Assembly: GCA_023433925.1 (NCBI GenBank)
Contig: JAEYTO010000089.1
Coordinates: 1-36,775, forward strand
DNA: 36,775 nucleotides
Reading direction: 5' to 3'
Source: Pseudomonadota bacterium
GTDB taxonomy: Bacteria; Desulfobacterota; Desulfovibrionia; Desulfovibrionales; Desulfovibrionaceae
Shown: positions 7,856 through 16,901 of the stretch, piece by piece
How the letters are laid out: each line of letters opens with the position of its first letter
How positions within the stretch are numbered: the first letter of the stretch is position 1
Position numbers and translations under genes: made by a program
The notes under the pieces: model-generated
Databases searched by the model: none
The model's input: the letters and a program-made list of their open reading frames with translations, nothing else
Told to the model about the DNA's origin: nothing

Positions 7856-7866
7856 AAGGAGAAGCC

Positions 7867-8493
7867 ATGACCACTTCCGCCGAGGCGCGGGCCGGGCCGG
7901 GCCGCCCGCGCGATCCAGACCTGGCGCAACAGCGCCGGGAGGCCATCCTGCGCCAGGCCATCGTGCATTTCGCACGCGAGGGATTTCCCAAGGCGGACAT
8001 GGGCGCCATCGCCGAGGCGGCCGGATGCGCCAAGGGCACCATATACAATTATTTCAGCAGCAAGCGCGAGCTGTTCCGGGCGGCCGTGGACCATGTCATG
8101 GAAGAATTGCTGGAGGCCACATCCTCATCGAGCTCCGAGAACCCCATCGAGCGCTTCAGCCATGCCATTCGGTCCTTCCTGGCTTATTTCGACACGCACC
8201 CCGAGTACATCGAGCTGCTCATCCAGGAGCGGGCCGAGTTCCGGGACAGCAAGACGCCGACCTACCAGGAATATTGCAAGGTCCACCGCGAGCGGGCGCA
8301 AGCTCAGTTCAAGATGCTCATCGCGACCGGACGCTTCCGTGAGGCGCCCGTGGAGCGCACCCTCGACATCATGGGAGATTTGCTCTACGGCACGATCTTC
8401 ACCAACTACTTCAAGGGACGCGCCATAAGCCTGGAACAGCAGGCCGCGGACATCACGGACATTCTGCTGCACGGCCTGCTGGCATCCAAGTAG
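7867..8493 (+). CDS. TetR/AcrR-family repressor of the RND efflux operon
   Basis: A 208-residue TetR-type repressor. The helix-turn-helix is typical: MGAIAEAAGCAKGTIYNYFSSKRELF around residues 45-70, after a basic N-terminus (GRPRDPD) common in AcrR-like proteins. The C-terminal helical domain would bind the effector. The ATG at 7867 follows AAGGAG (7856-7861); an upstream in-frame start at 7777 lies inside the intergenic repeat and is rejected. It leads an operon with the adaptor and pump genes, and a palindrome at 7722-7739 overlaps its promoter, so it probably represses itself and the pump until a toxic ligand binds. Confidence 0.92.
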   Translation: MTTSAEARAGPGRPRDPDLAQQRREAILRQAIVHFAREGFPKADMGAIAEAAGCAKGTIYNYFSSKRELFRAAVDHVMEELLEATSSSSSENPIERFSHAIRSFLAYFDTHPEYIELLIQERAEFRDSKTPTYQEYCKVHRERAQAQFKMLIATGRFREAPVERTLDIMGDLLYGTIFTNYFKGRAISLEQQAADITDILLHGLLASK

Positions 8494-8635
8494 CATGACC
8501 AGGTGACAATGTGACTTCGGCCCTGCGCGCACGGCGCAGGCCGCCTTTCATGTAGCCATGATCGAGGCATGGCGCGCCGCCGCGATTCCCCATACGGACA
8601 AACACTTCGTAAGCATCGATTCCAGGAGATAGCCA

Positions 8636-9883
8636 ATGGTATTGCGCAACGACACCGCGAGCGCCAAGCGGAGCTGGGCCATTAGCCTGATGCGCCGGGC
8701 CTTCGTGCTCATCATCCTCGCCGGCGCCGTGGTCGGCGGGATCCTGTACTGGCAGAAGGCGGATCACGCTCCGCGGGCGGTACGGACACAGGCCCCTCAA
8801 CAGGCCATGCCCGTGCAGGTGGTCACGCTCCAGCCCAGGACGGTCCCCTTGCTGCCGGTATTCCTCGGCCAGACCGAGGCGCTGCAAACCGTGGAGATCC
8901 GTTCACGCGTGCATGGATTCCTGGAGAGCATGCACTTCGAGGAGGGCGGCACGGTCGAGGCCGGACAGGTGCTGTTCCGCATCGATGCCCGCTCCTTCCA
9001 GGCGGAGCTGGAAATCGCCCAGGCCGGCCTTGCCAGCGCCGAGGCGCAGCTCGCGCGCGCCCGCCAGAAGGTCAAGCGCTACACCGAGCTGCTGCGCAGC
9101 GACGCGGCCACGGCCGACGAGCTGGAGCAGTGGCAGACGGAAGAGCGCGTGGCCAGGGCCAATATCGAGCTGGAGAAGGCGCGCATCACCCAGGCCAAGC
9201 TCGACATGAGCTACACGCGGATCGAATCGCCCATCAAGGGCCGCATCGGCATGGCTCTGAAGGACGTGGGCAGTTTCGTGGACGCGAGCGCCAACAGCCT
9301 GCTGGCGGTCGTGGAAAAAACCGATCCCATCCGTGTGCGCTATACCGTCAGCGAGCAGGATATCCTGAAGACCCGCCGGCTGGCCGAAAGCGGCAAGATC
9401 ACCCAGCCGGACACCTCGGCCCTGAAGCTGGTGCTCATCCTCTCCGACGGCCTGCAATACGCCCATACGGGCAGGATCACCTACATGGATCCGCAGATCG
9501 ACCCGGCCACGGGCTCGCTGGTCATGCGCGGCACCGTGCCCAATCCCGACGGGCTGCTCAAGCCCGGCCAGTTCGTGCACGTGCGCATCGAGGGCGTGGA
9601 CCGGCTGAACGCGCTGCTGATTCCCAAGGTTGCCGTGATCCAGAATCCCACCGGCTCCATGGTCTACGTGGTCAACAGCCGGAAGCAGGCCGAGGTCCGG
9701 CGCGTGGTTCTCGGGGCCTGGGAAGGCGAGCAGTGGGTCGTCGAGTCCGGTCTTGAGCCAGGCGAGATGGTCATCATCGACCGGCTCATGCAGCTGCGGC
9801 CCGGCGCGCCGGTCGAACCTCTGCCCGCCGCGGCCGGAACTCCCGCCAGCGGACAGCCCCAAACCGCCGGGGAGAAGAAATAA
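8636..9883 (+). CDS. RND efflux periplasmic adaptor (AcrA/MexA type)
   Basis: A 415-residue membrane fusion protein. After a short cytoplasmic stretch, residues ~20-38 form the membrane anchor (AFVLIILAGAVVGGILYW). Then come the barrel-sandwich/lipoyl halves (EIRSRVHGFLESMHFEEGG and the later SPIKGRIGMALKDVGSFVD), an alpha-helical hairpin of Ala/Glu-rich heptads in between, and a beta-barrel with DPIRVRYTVSEQDIL. It links the inner-membrane pump to an outer-membrane channel. AGGAGA precedes the ATG at 8636. It ends two bases before the pump start, so the pair is co-translated. Confidence 0.95.
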   Translation: MVLRNDTASAKRSWAISLMRRAFVLIILAGAVVGGILYWQKADHAPRAVRTQAPQQAMPVQVVTLQPRTVPLLPVFLGQTEALQTVEIRSRVHGFLESMHFEEGGTVEAGQVLFRIDARSFQAELEIAQAGLASAEAQLARARQKVKRYTELLRSDAATADELEQWQTEERVARANIELEKARITQAKLDMSYTRIESPIKGRIGMALKDVGSFVDASANSLLAVVEKTDPIRVRYTVSEQDILKTRRLAESGKITQPDTSALKLVLILSDGLQYAHTGRITYMDPQIDPATGSLVMRGTVPNPDGLLKPGQFVHVRIEGVDRLNALLIPKVAVIQNPTGSMVYVVNSRKQAEVRRVVLGAWEGEQWVVESGLEPGEMVIIDRLMQLRPGAPVEPLPAAAGTPASGQPQTAGEKK

Positions 9884-9885
9884 CC

Positions 9886-12800
9886 ATGTTCTCACGCTTC
9901 TTCATCGACCGCCCGGTCTTCGCCTGCGTGCTATCCATCCTGATCCTCCTGGCAGGCGGGGTGGCCATCTTCATGCTGCCCATCGCCCGTTACCCGGAGA
10001 TCACGCCGCCGACCATCCAGATCAGCGCGGTGTACCCCGGCGCGGACGCCCAGACCGCGGCCGAATCAGTGGCCGCGCCCATCGAGCAGCAGCTGAGCGG
10101 CGCCGCGAACCTGCTCTATTACAGCTCCCAGACCTCCAACAACGGCGCGGTCAGGATCGTGGCCACCTTCGAGATCGGCACGGACCAGGACATGGCCGCC
10201 GTGGAGGTGCAGAACAGGTTGTCCAGGGCCGAGCCGCGCCTGCCCTCGGAGGTCGTGCGCCAGGGCATCACGGTCACCAAGGCCTCCACCAACATCCTGG
10301 GCGTGTTCGCCCTGGAGTCGGACGGCCGCTACGACGACGTCTTCCTGAGCAACTATGCGACCATCAACCTTGTGGACGCCATCAAGCGCGTGCCCGGCGT
10401 GGGAGACGTGGCCGTCTTCGGCACCAAGGACTACTCCATGCGCGTGTGGGTCGATCCGGACCAGTTGGCCATGCGCGGCCTGACCGTGTCCGAGGTGGCC
10501 GCGGCCATCCGCGAGCAGAACGCCGTGTTCCCGGCCGGAACCATCGGTCAGCGCCCCACCGCCGGCTCGATCGAGATGACCGTGCCGGTGCTGACCCAGG
10601 GACGGCTGCAGGAGGTCTCCGATTACGAAAATATCATCCTGCGCGCCAACCCCGACGGCTCCACCCTGCGCCTCAAGGATGTGGCCCGCGTGGAGATGGG
10701 CGCCCAGAGCTACGACTATTTCGGCCGGGCGCACGGCAAGCCCACGACGCTCATGCCCGTGTACCTGCAAGTCGGCGCCAACGCCCTGAGCACGATGCAG
10801 AGCGTGGACCAGGCCCTGAAGGAGGCCTCGGTCAGCTTCCCGCCCGGCGTGTCCTATCGCGCGTCCTACGACACGACCACCTTCATCCAGGAATCGCTCT
10901 GGGAGGTGGTCAAGACGCTGCTGGAGGCCGTGGGCCTGGTGCTCATAGTGGTCTTCGTGTTCCTGCAATCCTGGCGCGCCACGCTCATCCCGCTGCTGGC
11001 CGTGCCCGCGGCCATCATCGGCACCTTCGCCGGCATGCTGGCGCTCGGCTTCACCATCAACACCCTGACCATGTTCGGGCTCGTGCTGGCCATCGGCATC
11101 GTCGTGGACGACGCCATCATCGTGGTGGAGAACGTGGAGCGGCTCATGGACCAGGAGGGCTTGTCGCCGCGCGACGCGACCATCAAGGCCATGGAGCAGG
11201 TCACGGGACCGGTCATCGCCATCGTGCTCGTCCTGTCGGCGGTCTTCGTGCCCGTGGCCTTCCTGGGCGGCCTCACGGGCCAGCTCTACAAGCAGTTCGC
11301 AGTGACCATCGCCGTGTCCGTGGCCATCTCGGGCCTGGTGGCGCTGACCCTCAGCCCGGCCTTGTGCCGCCTGATCCTCAAGCCCGGCCACGGCAAGAAG
11401 TTCATCTTCTTCCGCTGGTTCGACAACGCCTTCGGGGCCATGACCTCGGGCTACACCTCGAGCGTGCGCCAGATCATCCGCTACACGCCCATATCCCTGG
11501 CCGTCTTCGGGCTGCTCTGCTTCGCGGCCTATGGCCTGCAAAAGCGCGTGCCCACGGGCTTCCTGCCCGACGAGGATCAGGGCGTCGTGCTGACCTTCGT
11601 GCTCATGCCCGACGGCGCGTCCCTGGACCGCACGGACAGGCTAGTCCGCGATGTCGAGGAGTTCCTCCTGCGGCACCCGGCCGTGGCGGACACAACGGTC
11701 CTGGGCGGCCTGGACTTCCTGAGCGGCGGCATCACCAGTCCCAGCGGCAGCACCATGTTCGTCAAGCTCAAGCCCTTCGAGCAGCGCCGCGAGCCGGGCA
11801 TGAGCGCGCAGGAAGTGGCCGGCGCGATCTTCATGCACTTCTCCCAGCAGGGCGAGGGCATGGTCCTGGCCTTCAACCCGCCGTCCATCCCGGGCCTGGG
11901 CGCGCGCGCCGGCTTCCAGATGGAGTTGCAGGCCAGAGGCGGCGGCAGCATCGAGGAGCTTGCCGACGTCGGCAACCAGTTCATCGCGGCGGCCAACACC
12001 AACCCAGGGCTCAGCGCCGTGCGCGGCACCCTGCGCGTCACGCAGCCGCAGATCTTCGTGGATCTCAACCGCGACAAGACCAAGATGATGGGCGTGCAGG
12101 TGTCCAGCGTGTTCGAGGCCATGCAGGCCTATCTCAGTTCGTTGTACGTCAACGACTTCAACAAGTACGGGCGCGTCTGGCGCGTGCAGCTCCAGGCCGA
12201 GCCCGAGTTCCGCGACAGCCCCGAGGACATCGCGCGCATCTTCGTACGCAACGACAAGGGTCAGATGGTTCCGCTGTCGGGCGTGACGGACGTGAGCTAT
12301 CGCGCGGGCGCCAACGCCGTGTCGCGCTTCAACGGCTTCCCATCCGTGCAGATCACCGGCGCGCCCGCTCCAGGCGTGAGCAGCGGCGAGGCCATGGATC
12401 TGGTCACGAAGCTCGCGGCCGAGACCCTGCCGCAAGGCTTCGGCTTCGAGTGGAGCGGCGCATCCTACCAGGAGATCAAGACCGGCAACCAGGCGCCCTT
12501 GGTGCTGGCCTTCGGCATCGTGGTGGTCTTCCTCGTGCTGGCGGCCCAGTACGAAAAATGGACCCTGCCCATAGCCGTGCTCGGCGTCCTGCCCATAGCC
12601 GTGCTCGGCGCCCTGGCGGCCGTGTGGATGCGCGGCCAGGCCCAGGACATCTATTATCAGATCGGTCTGCTGACCTTGGTGGGCTTGGCGGCCAAGAACG
12701 CCATCCTCATCGTGGAGTTCTGCGTGGCGCTGAACCGCCAGGGCATGGGCATCGCCGAATCGGCAGTGGAGGCGGTTCGCCTGCGCTTCCGGCCCATCAT

Positions 12801-13035
12801 CATGACCTCGCTGGCCTTCATCCTGGGCGTGTTGCCCATGGCCATCTCCGCGGGCGCGGGCGCGGCGGCGCGCCACTCCATCGGCACGGGCGTCATCGGA
12901 GGCATGCTCGCCTCCACCTTCGTGGCCACCCTCTTCGTCCCGCTGTTCTTCGTGCTTATCCAGAAGGCCAGCAACTTCGTCATCCGGCGCGAGGAATCGC
13001 TCCTTGAGAAGCTGGACGGGAACTCGAAGAAGTAG
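9886..13035 (+). CDS. RND multidrug efflux pump, HAE1 family (AcrB/MexB type)
   Basis: A 1049-residue pump, the same length as AcrB. It opens with MFSRFFIDRPVFACVLSILI (first membrane helix) and has two large periplasmic loops and twelve membrane helices in all. The proton relay is intact: Asp408-Asp409 in GIVVDDAIIVVENVERL and Lys937 in LAAKNAILIVEF. It exports hydrophobic or amphiphilic compounds by proton exchange as a trimer. It is the last gene of the tetR-adaptor-pump operon. No outer-membrane factor gene follows, so a TolC/OprM partner must come from elsewhere. A 24-bp tandem repeat at 12565-12612 lies within the gene without changing its expected length. Confidence 0.97.
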   Translation: MFSRFFIDRPVFACVLSILILLAGGVAIFMLPIARYPEITPPTIQISAVYPGADAQTAAESVAAPIEQQLSGAANLLYYSSQTSNNGAVRIVATFEIGTDQDMAAVEVQNRLSRAEPRLPSEVVRQGITVTKASTNILGVFALESDGRYDDVFLSNYATINLVDAIKRVPGVGDVAVFGTKDYSMRVWVDPDQLAMRGLTVSEVAAAIREQNAVFPAGTIGQRPTAGSIEMTVPVLTQGRLQEVSDYENIILRANPDGSTLRLKDVARVEMGAQSYDYFGRAHGKPTTLMPVYLQVGANALSTMQSVDQALKEASVSFPPGVSYRASYDTTTFIQESLWEVVKTLLEAVGLVLIVVFVFLQSWRATLIPLLAVPAAIIGTFAGMLALGFTINTLTMFGLVLAIGIVVDDAIIVVENVERLMDQEGLSPRDATIKAMEQVTGPVIAIVLVLSAVFVPVAFLGGLTGQLYKQFAVTIAVSVAISGLVALTLSPALCRLILKPGHGKKFIFFRWFDNAFGAMTSGYTSSVRQIIRYTPISLAVFGLLCFAAYGLQKRVPTGFLPDEDQGVVLTFVLMPDGASLDRTDRLVRDVEEFLLRHPAVADTTVLGGLDFLSGGITSPSGSTMFVKLKPFEQRREPGMSAQEVAGAIFMHFSQQGEGMVLAFNPPSIPGLGARAGFQMELQARGGGSIEELADVGNQFIAAANTNPGLSAVRGTLRVTQPQIFVDLNRDKTKMMGVQVSSVFEAMQAYLSSLYVNDFNKYGRVWRVQLQAEPEFRDSPEDIARIFVRNDKGQMVPLSGVTDVSYRAGANAVSRFNGFPSVQITGAPAPGVSSGEAMDLVTKLAAETLPQGFGFEWSGASYQEIKTGNQAPLVLAFGIVVVFLVLAAQYEKWTLPIAVLGVLPIAVLGALAAVWMRGQAQDIYYQIGLLTLVGLAAKNAILIVEFCVALNRQGMGIAESAVEAVRLRFRPIIMTSLAFILGVLPMAISAGAGAAARHSIGTGVIGGMLASTFVATLFVPLFFVLIQKASNFVIRREESLLEKLDGNSKK

Positions 13036-13047
13036 CTTCAGGGTATT

Positions 13048-13200
13048 GTTTTTGCGAGAGAGGCCCCTTTTTGAAAAAAGGGGCCTCTCTCGCGTTCTCT
13101 CCACCAAAAACTTTTGGTATTATTTCAACATATTGACTGGGTGGCGCAGTTGCAAGACGGGGTTCCAAGGGGCCGCGCCCCCTTGGCCGCCGGAGGCAGC
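13048..13200 (+). repeat. 150-bp intergenic element family B, copy 1
   Basis: The sequence is about 90% identical to the reverse complement of 20987-21140. It starts with a long perfect hairpin (arms GCGAGAGAGGCCCCTTT and AAAGGGGCCTCTCTCGC, 13054-13093), which could also end the RND transcript 18 bases upstream. It finishes with a second hairpin containing CCAAGGGG and CCCCTTGG. Confidence 0.88.
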
Positions 13201-13229
13201 ATAAAACGGCCTTGTCGATGATCTGATCC

Positions 13230-14243
13230 CTAATTCTCTATGCACTTGCCGAGGCCGAGAGCGACCGTGCTCATGGGATCGGCGGCAACCTTGACGGGCA
13301 GGTTCATCTCCTGCTCGATGAGCTTGTTCAGCCCCTTTATCTGGGAGGCCCCGCCGGTGAGAACGAGGCCGTTCTCGATGAGCTCGCCCGAAAGCTCGGG
13401 CGGGCAGCGCTCCAGGACCTCCCGGATAGTGCCCAGGATGGTCCGGATATGCTCGGTGATGGCCTCGCGTACATCCCCGGACCCGATGGTCACGATTTCC
13501 GGAAGCCCCTTGGCCAAGCCTCGGCCCCTGACTTCCGCGTGACTTTCGTCCTCCTGCGGACTCACCGTGCCGATGGCGATCTTCAGTCTCTCGCACTCCT
13601 GGAGCGGGGCCAGGAGGTTATAGCGGCGCCGGATGAAGGTTTGGATCGCCTCGTCCATGCTGTCGCCGCCAAGGCGGGCCGACTTGGCGATCACGATCCC
13701 GCCGAGCGAGACGATGCCCACCTCTGTCGAGCCGCCGCCGATATCGACCACCATGCTAGCTGAAGGCTCGTCCACGGGCAGATTCGCGCCCCAGGCCGCG
13801 GCGACCGGCTGCTCGATCTCGTGCATCTCCGCCGCGCCGGCCCCAAGCACGGCCTGCTGCACCGCGCGGCGCTCGATGGCCGTGCTGTCCAGCGGGACAC
13901 TGACCGCGACGCGCAGCCTGCGAAAGCGCGAATGGATTCCCGCCAGGCGCAGGAACTCGCGGAGCATGGCGATCGAGGCGTCGGAGTCGGCGATGACGCT
14001 GCCGTGCAGTGGTTGCAGCACCAAGACGTCCCGGTGCCCCCTGCCGATCATGAGCCTGGCTTCCTCGCCGACCGCAAGCAGGCGGAAGTCGCCCGTCCCA
14101 TTTCTGCGCAGTGCGACTATGGAGGGCTCCTGGAGCATTATGCCCCGGCCCTGCGCGTAGATGACCACGTTGGATGTGCCGATGTCGATGGCGATTTCAC
14201 GCATGAAGCGTTCACCGGCGAAGCTTTTGAGTACGGATACCAT
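13230..14243 (-). CDS. MreB-like actin-family protein (paralogue)
   Basis: A 337-residue actin/Hsp70-fold ATPase close to MreB. Phosphate-1 loop IDIGTSNVVIYAQGRGIML with EPSIVA, phosphate-2 loop VVDIGGGSTEVGIVSLGG with LGGDSMDEAI, and the adenosine motif LTGGAS near residue 300 are all present. It is nearly full MreB length. AGGAG lies eight bases before the ATG at 14243, three bases after the stop of the upstream STAS-like gene, so the two are coupled. There is no mreC or mreD nearby, and the sequence differs from canonical MreB at several conserved places (IGTSN for LGTAN). It may be an accessory filament protein instead of the main shape determinant. Confidence 0.85.
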   Translation of the reverse strand: MVSVLKSFAGERFMREIAIDIGTSNVVIYAQGRGIMLQEPSIVALRRNGTGDFRLLAVGEEARLMIGRGHRDVLVLQPLHGSVIADSDASIAMLREFLRLAGIHSRFRRLRVAVSVPLDSTAIERRAVQQAVLGAGAAEMHEIEQPVAAAWGANLPVDEPSASMVVDIGGGSTEVGIVSLGGIVIAKSARLGGDSMDEAIQTFIRRRYNLLAPLQECERLKIAIGTVSPQEDESHAEVRGRGLAKGLPEIVTIGSGDVREAITEHIRTILGTIREVLERCPPELSGELIENGLVLTGGASQIKGLNKLIEQEMNLPVKVAADPMSTVALGLGKCIEN

Positions 14244-14246
14244 TAC

Positions 14247-14840
14247 CTATTCTCCTGAGTCGGCCCCGGTCCTCGGGGTATCGAATTGCTTGAGGAGGGG
14301 GCGGAAGTCCTCGGCTACATTCACAAAGACCAGCTCCCAATCCAGCCCTTCGCGGGAGAGCTGCCCGCACAGGCTCTTGAAAATACCGAGCGCCTCGTCT
14401 CCCACGGCGCGGACGTGCTCGAAGTTGAAACGGAAGCAGCGGCTTCCGGAGTCCAGGGCGTAAACCAGGATATCCCCGAGATTGAGGATCGCGGCGTCGA
14501 GGAGGTCGCCCAGAGGCTTGACCTCCAGATCACGCCCCGCCGCCCACGCGAGGATCGGCGGTTCCTCGAGGTTCCCCATGGCCGCATACACGGCCCCAGC
14601 CTGCATCCGGAACACGGCCAGCGTCCGGTCCGCGTCCAGCGGGATGCGCTCGTGGGAGCTTCCCTGGGGCAGGCGGATATGATTATCCCGCCCCGAGGTC
14701 TGGGATGGCCCAAGCAAAAGGCTTGCCAAGATGCGCTCGAAACGCCCGGCGGGCATGTCGCGGGCCGGCCAGGTTCCGTCCGACCGCCCGTCTTCCGATG
14801 AGGCGCCGCGCCTCGAGGCCATGTCGACCGGCCTGGGCAT
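14247..14840 (-). CDS. STAS-like protein of unknown function, partner of MreB paralogue (start uncertain)
   Basis: The last ~60 residues resemble a STAS (anti-sigma-antagonist) fold: a strand (CFRFNFEHV), a helix with regular hydrophobics (DEALGIFKSLCGQL), then WELVFVNVAEDFRPLLKQF, as in VLVNVSPEVRRLLE-type endings. The middle (FRMQAGAVYAAMGN through LNLGDILVYALD) may be a second small sensory domain. The start is unclear. ATG at 14840 is given, but no good ribosome site is visible there, and the frame stays open to a TTG at 14933. The gene ends three bases before the MreB-like start. A role in regulating that filament is inferred only from the coupling. Confidence 0.6.
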   Translation of the reverse strand: MPRPVDMASRRGASSEDGRSDGTWPARDMPAGRFERILASLLLGPSQTSGRDNHIRLPQGSSHERIPLDADRTLAVFRMQAGAVYAAMGNLEEPPILAWAAGRDLEVKPLGDLLDAAILNLGDILVYALDSGSRCFRFNFEHVRAVGDEALGIFKSLCGQLSREGLDWELVFVNVAEDFRPLLKQFDTPRTGADSGE

Positions 14841-15146
14841 CCTTGACCGCCTTGGTTGAGTGAGTATCTTTTTGGGCGCCGCCTTCGCCCGGACAACTAG
14901 CCAGAAAACCCGCGCGGGGGCATGAGCCGTCAACCCTAAAGCCGTCCGGGGCGATCTCCCGAATTTCCGGGATTATGATCCCGAATATTTCCACCTTTCC
15001 CCTATCGACCTAGTGGTGGCCGACTGGGATATAGGTGCGTTCCCATAATCACTACCGGGGCGGCGAACCCCACTCGCAGCTCGCGGCGACAGGCCCGGCC
15101 CGTGATTGCCCTTGTCGGCGCGCCTTGCGGATGATCAGGAGGATGT

Positions 15147-16787
15147 ATGCAGCAGTGGTCCAAGAACAATGACGTGCTGGGCACCATGAACCGAGGCACT
15201 CCCGCCGAGTCCGGGCTATGCACGCTATGCAGGGCCGACTGCATGGGCAAGTGCGAGAATTGGCTGTCGAGCCTCAAGGGACGCAGCATGCTCTACCCGC
15301 GGGATTTCGGCCTGATCACGGCCGGCAGCGGCAACACGCACCATGTCGGCGTGGCCTACGACTCCCTGCGCGTGCAGGGCTACAGCTATGGCGCGCGCGG
15401 CATGGGCAAGGGGCTCACGAACAGCCCCGATGACTGCCTGTTCACCAATGTAAGCCTGGAGACGGAGTTCGGCAACCAAGCCAAGACCAAGGCTCGCCTT
15501 CCGTTCATGACCGGCGCGCTGGGCTCGACCTTCATCGCCGCCAAGTACTGGGATTCTTTCGCCACGGGCTGCGCACTGGTGGGCATTCCCATCGTCGTGG
15601 GCGAGAACGTGGTCGGCGTGGACCGCGGCGCGGATCTTCGGAAGGGCCGCATAACCAAGTCCCCGGAGCTCGACCGCCGCGTGGCGATATACAAGCGCTG
15701 GTATGACGGCTTCGGCGCCATCATCGTCCAGCTCAACGTGGAGGACACGCGCAACGGCGTGGCCGAGTACGTCATCGACAAGTACGGCGACGACGTGTTC
15801 ATAGAGCTCAAGTGGGGCCAGGGCGCCAAGAACATCGGCGGCGAAATCAAGGTCACCAGCCTCGATTACGCCCTGTTCCTCAAGAAGCGCGGCTACCTGG
15901 TCGATCCCGATCCCGAGACGCCCGAGGTCCAGGAATCCTTCAAGAGCGGGGCCATCCATTCCTTCGCCCGCCACAGCCGCCTCGGCTACTCCGATCTGTC
16001 CACGGTCGAGCAAGTCCGCGAGAGCTTCATGCTCTCCGTGGACTACCTGCGCAAGCTAGGCTTCAAGCGCATTTCGCTCAAGACCGGCTCCTACGGCATG
16101 GAAGCCCTGGCCATGGCCATCAAGTTCGCCTCCGACGCCGGGCTCGACCTGCTGACCATCGACGGCTCCGGCGGCGGTACCGGCATGAGCCCCTGGAACA
16201 TGATGGAAAGCTGGGGCGTGCCCTCCATCCTCCTGCACGCCAAGGCCTACGAATATGCCTCCCTGCTCGCTTCCCGCGGTCAGCGCGTGGTGGATATGTC
16301 CTTTGCCGGCGGTTTCGGCAAGGAAGACCAGATCTTCAAGGGACTGGCCCTGGGCGCGCCTTTCACCAAGCTCATCTGCATGGGCCGCGGCATGATGATT
16401 CCCGGCTTCGTGGGCGCGAACATCGAAGGCGCCCTGCATCCCGAGCGCCGAGAGCGCGTGAGCGGCAACTGGGAGAATCTGCCCAAGACCGTGGCCGAGA
16501 TCGGCAACACTCCGGAGAAGATCTTCGCCGGCTACTACGACCTGCGGAAGAAGGTCGGCCCCGAGCAGATGAAGGACATTCCATATGGCGCCATCGCCAT
16601 CTGGACCCTGGCCGACAAGCTCTCGGCCGGATTGCAGCAGCTTCTGGCCGGAGCCCGCAAGTTCTCGGTGCGCGACATCTCCCGCGAGGATATCGCCTCG
16701 GCCAACCGCGAGACCGAGCGCGAGACAGGCATCCCGTTCATCACCGACGTTCAGGATGAGCTCGCGCGGCGCATCCTCAATTCCTAG
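15147..16787 (+). CDS. FMN-binding glutamate-synthase-like protein with N-terminal Cys cluster
   Basis: A 546-residue protein of the glutamate synthase central-domain family. The FMN/iron-sulfur barrel signatures are IKWGQGAK-like ELKWGQGAKNIGGEIK, LLTIDGSGGGTGMSP and FAGGFGKEDQIFKGLALGA with CMGRGM. The N-terminus adds CTLCRADCMGKC (Cys25, 28, 32, 36), probably an iron-sulfur or zinc site. It lacks the amidotransferase domain, so it may use ammonia or a separate glutaminase, or act on another amino donor; the substrate is not evident. AGGAGG sits just before the ATG at 15147. It is a single-gene unit ended by a strong terminator at 16830-16871. The gap 14841-15146 holds only short inverted repeats such as GGGAT/ATCCC near 14969. 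Confidence 0.85.
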   Translation: MQQWSKNNDVLGTMNRGTPAESGLCTLCRADCMGKCENWLSSLKGRSMLYPRDFGLITAGSGNTHHVGVAYDSLRVQGYSYGARGMGKGLTNSPDDCLFTNVSLETEFGNQAKTKARLPFMTGALGSTFIAAKYWDSFATGCALVGIPIVVGENVVGVDRGADLRKGRITKSPELDRRVAIYKRWYDGFGAIIVQLNVEDTRNGVAEYVIDKYGDDVFIELKWGQGAKNIGGEIKVTSLDYALFLKKRGYLVDPDPETPEVQESFKSGAIHSFARHSRLGYSDLSTVEQVRESFMLSVDYLRKLGFKRISLKTGSYGMEALAMAIKFASDAGLDLLTIDGSGGGTGMSPWNMMESWGVPSILLHAKAYEYASLLASRGQRVVDMSFAGGFGKEDQIFKGLALGAPFTKLICMGRGMMIPGFVGANIEGALHPERRERVSGNWENLPKTVAEIGNTPEKIFAGYYDLRKKVGPEQMKDIPYGAIAIWTLADKLSAGLQQLLAGARKFSVRDISREDIASANRETERETGIPFITDVQDELARRILNS

Positions 16788-16829
16788 CCTGGCCGGCGCG
16801 CCGCCCCGGCACGGTCTGCTCGCGTTTCA

Positions 16830-16871
16830 CCACCCTTCCAGGCTGACAAAGCCTGGAAGGGTGGTTATTTT
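16830..16871 (+). terminator. strong Rho-independent terminator
   Basis: A perfect 15-bp stem (arms CCACCCTTCCAGGCT and AGCCTGGAAGGGTGG) with loop GACAA is followed by TTATTTT. It ends the glutamate-synthase-like gene and lies only about 30 bases before the next gene. Confidence 0.93.
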
Positions 16872-16901
16872 CGAGCGCCAGGCCGTCTCAAGGAGCGGAA
16901 T

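Noticed and set aside
9753..13007. A 1084-codon open frame on the plus strand overlapping the RND pump
   Set aside because: It is the +1 frame of the real pump gene, rich in Arg, Ala, Gly and Pro with no family motif; it is open only because the DNA is GC-rich.
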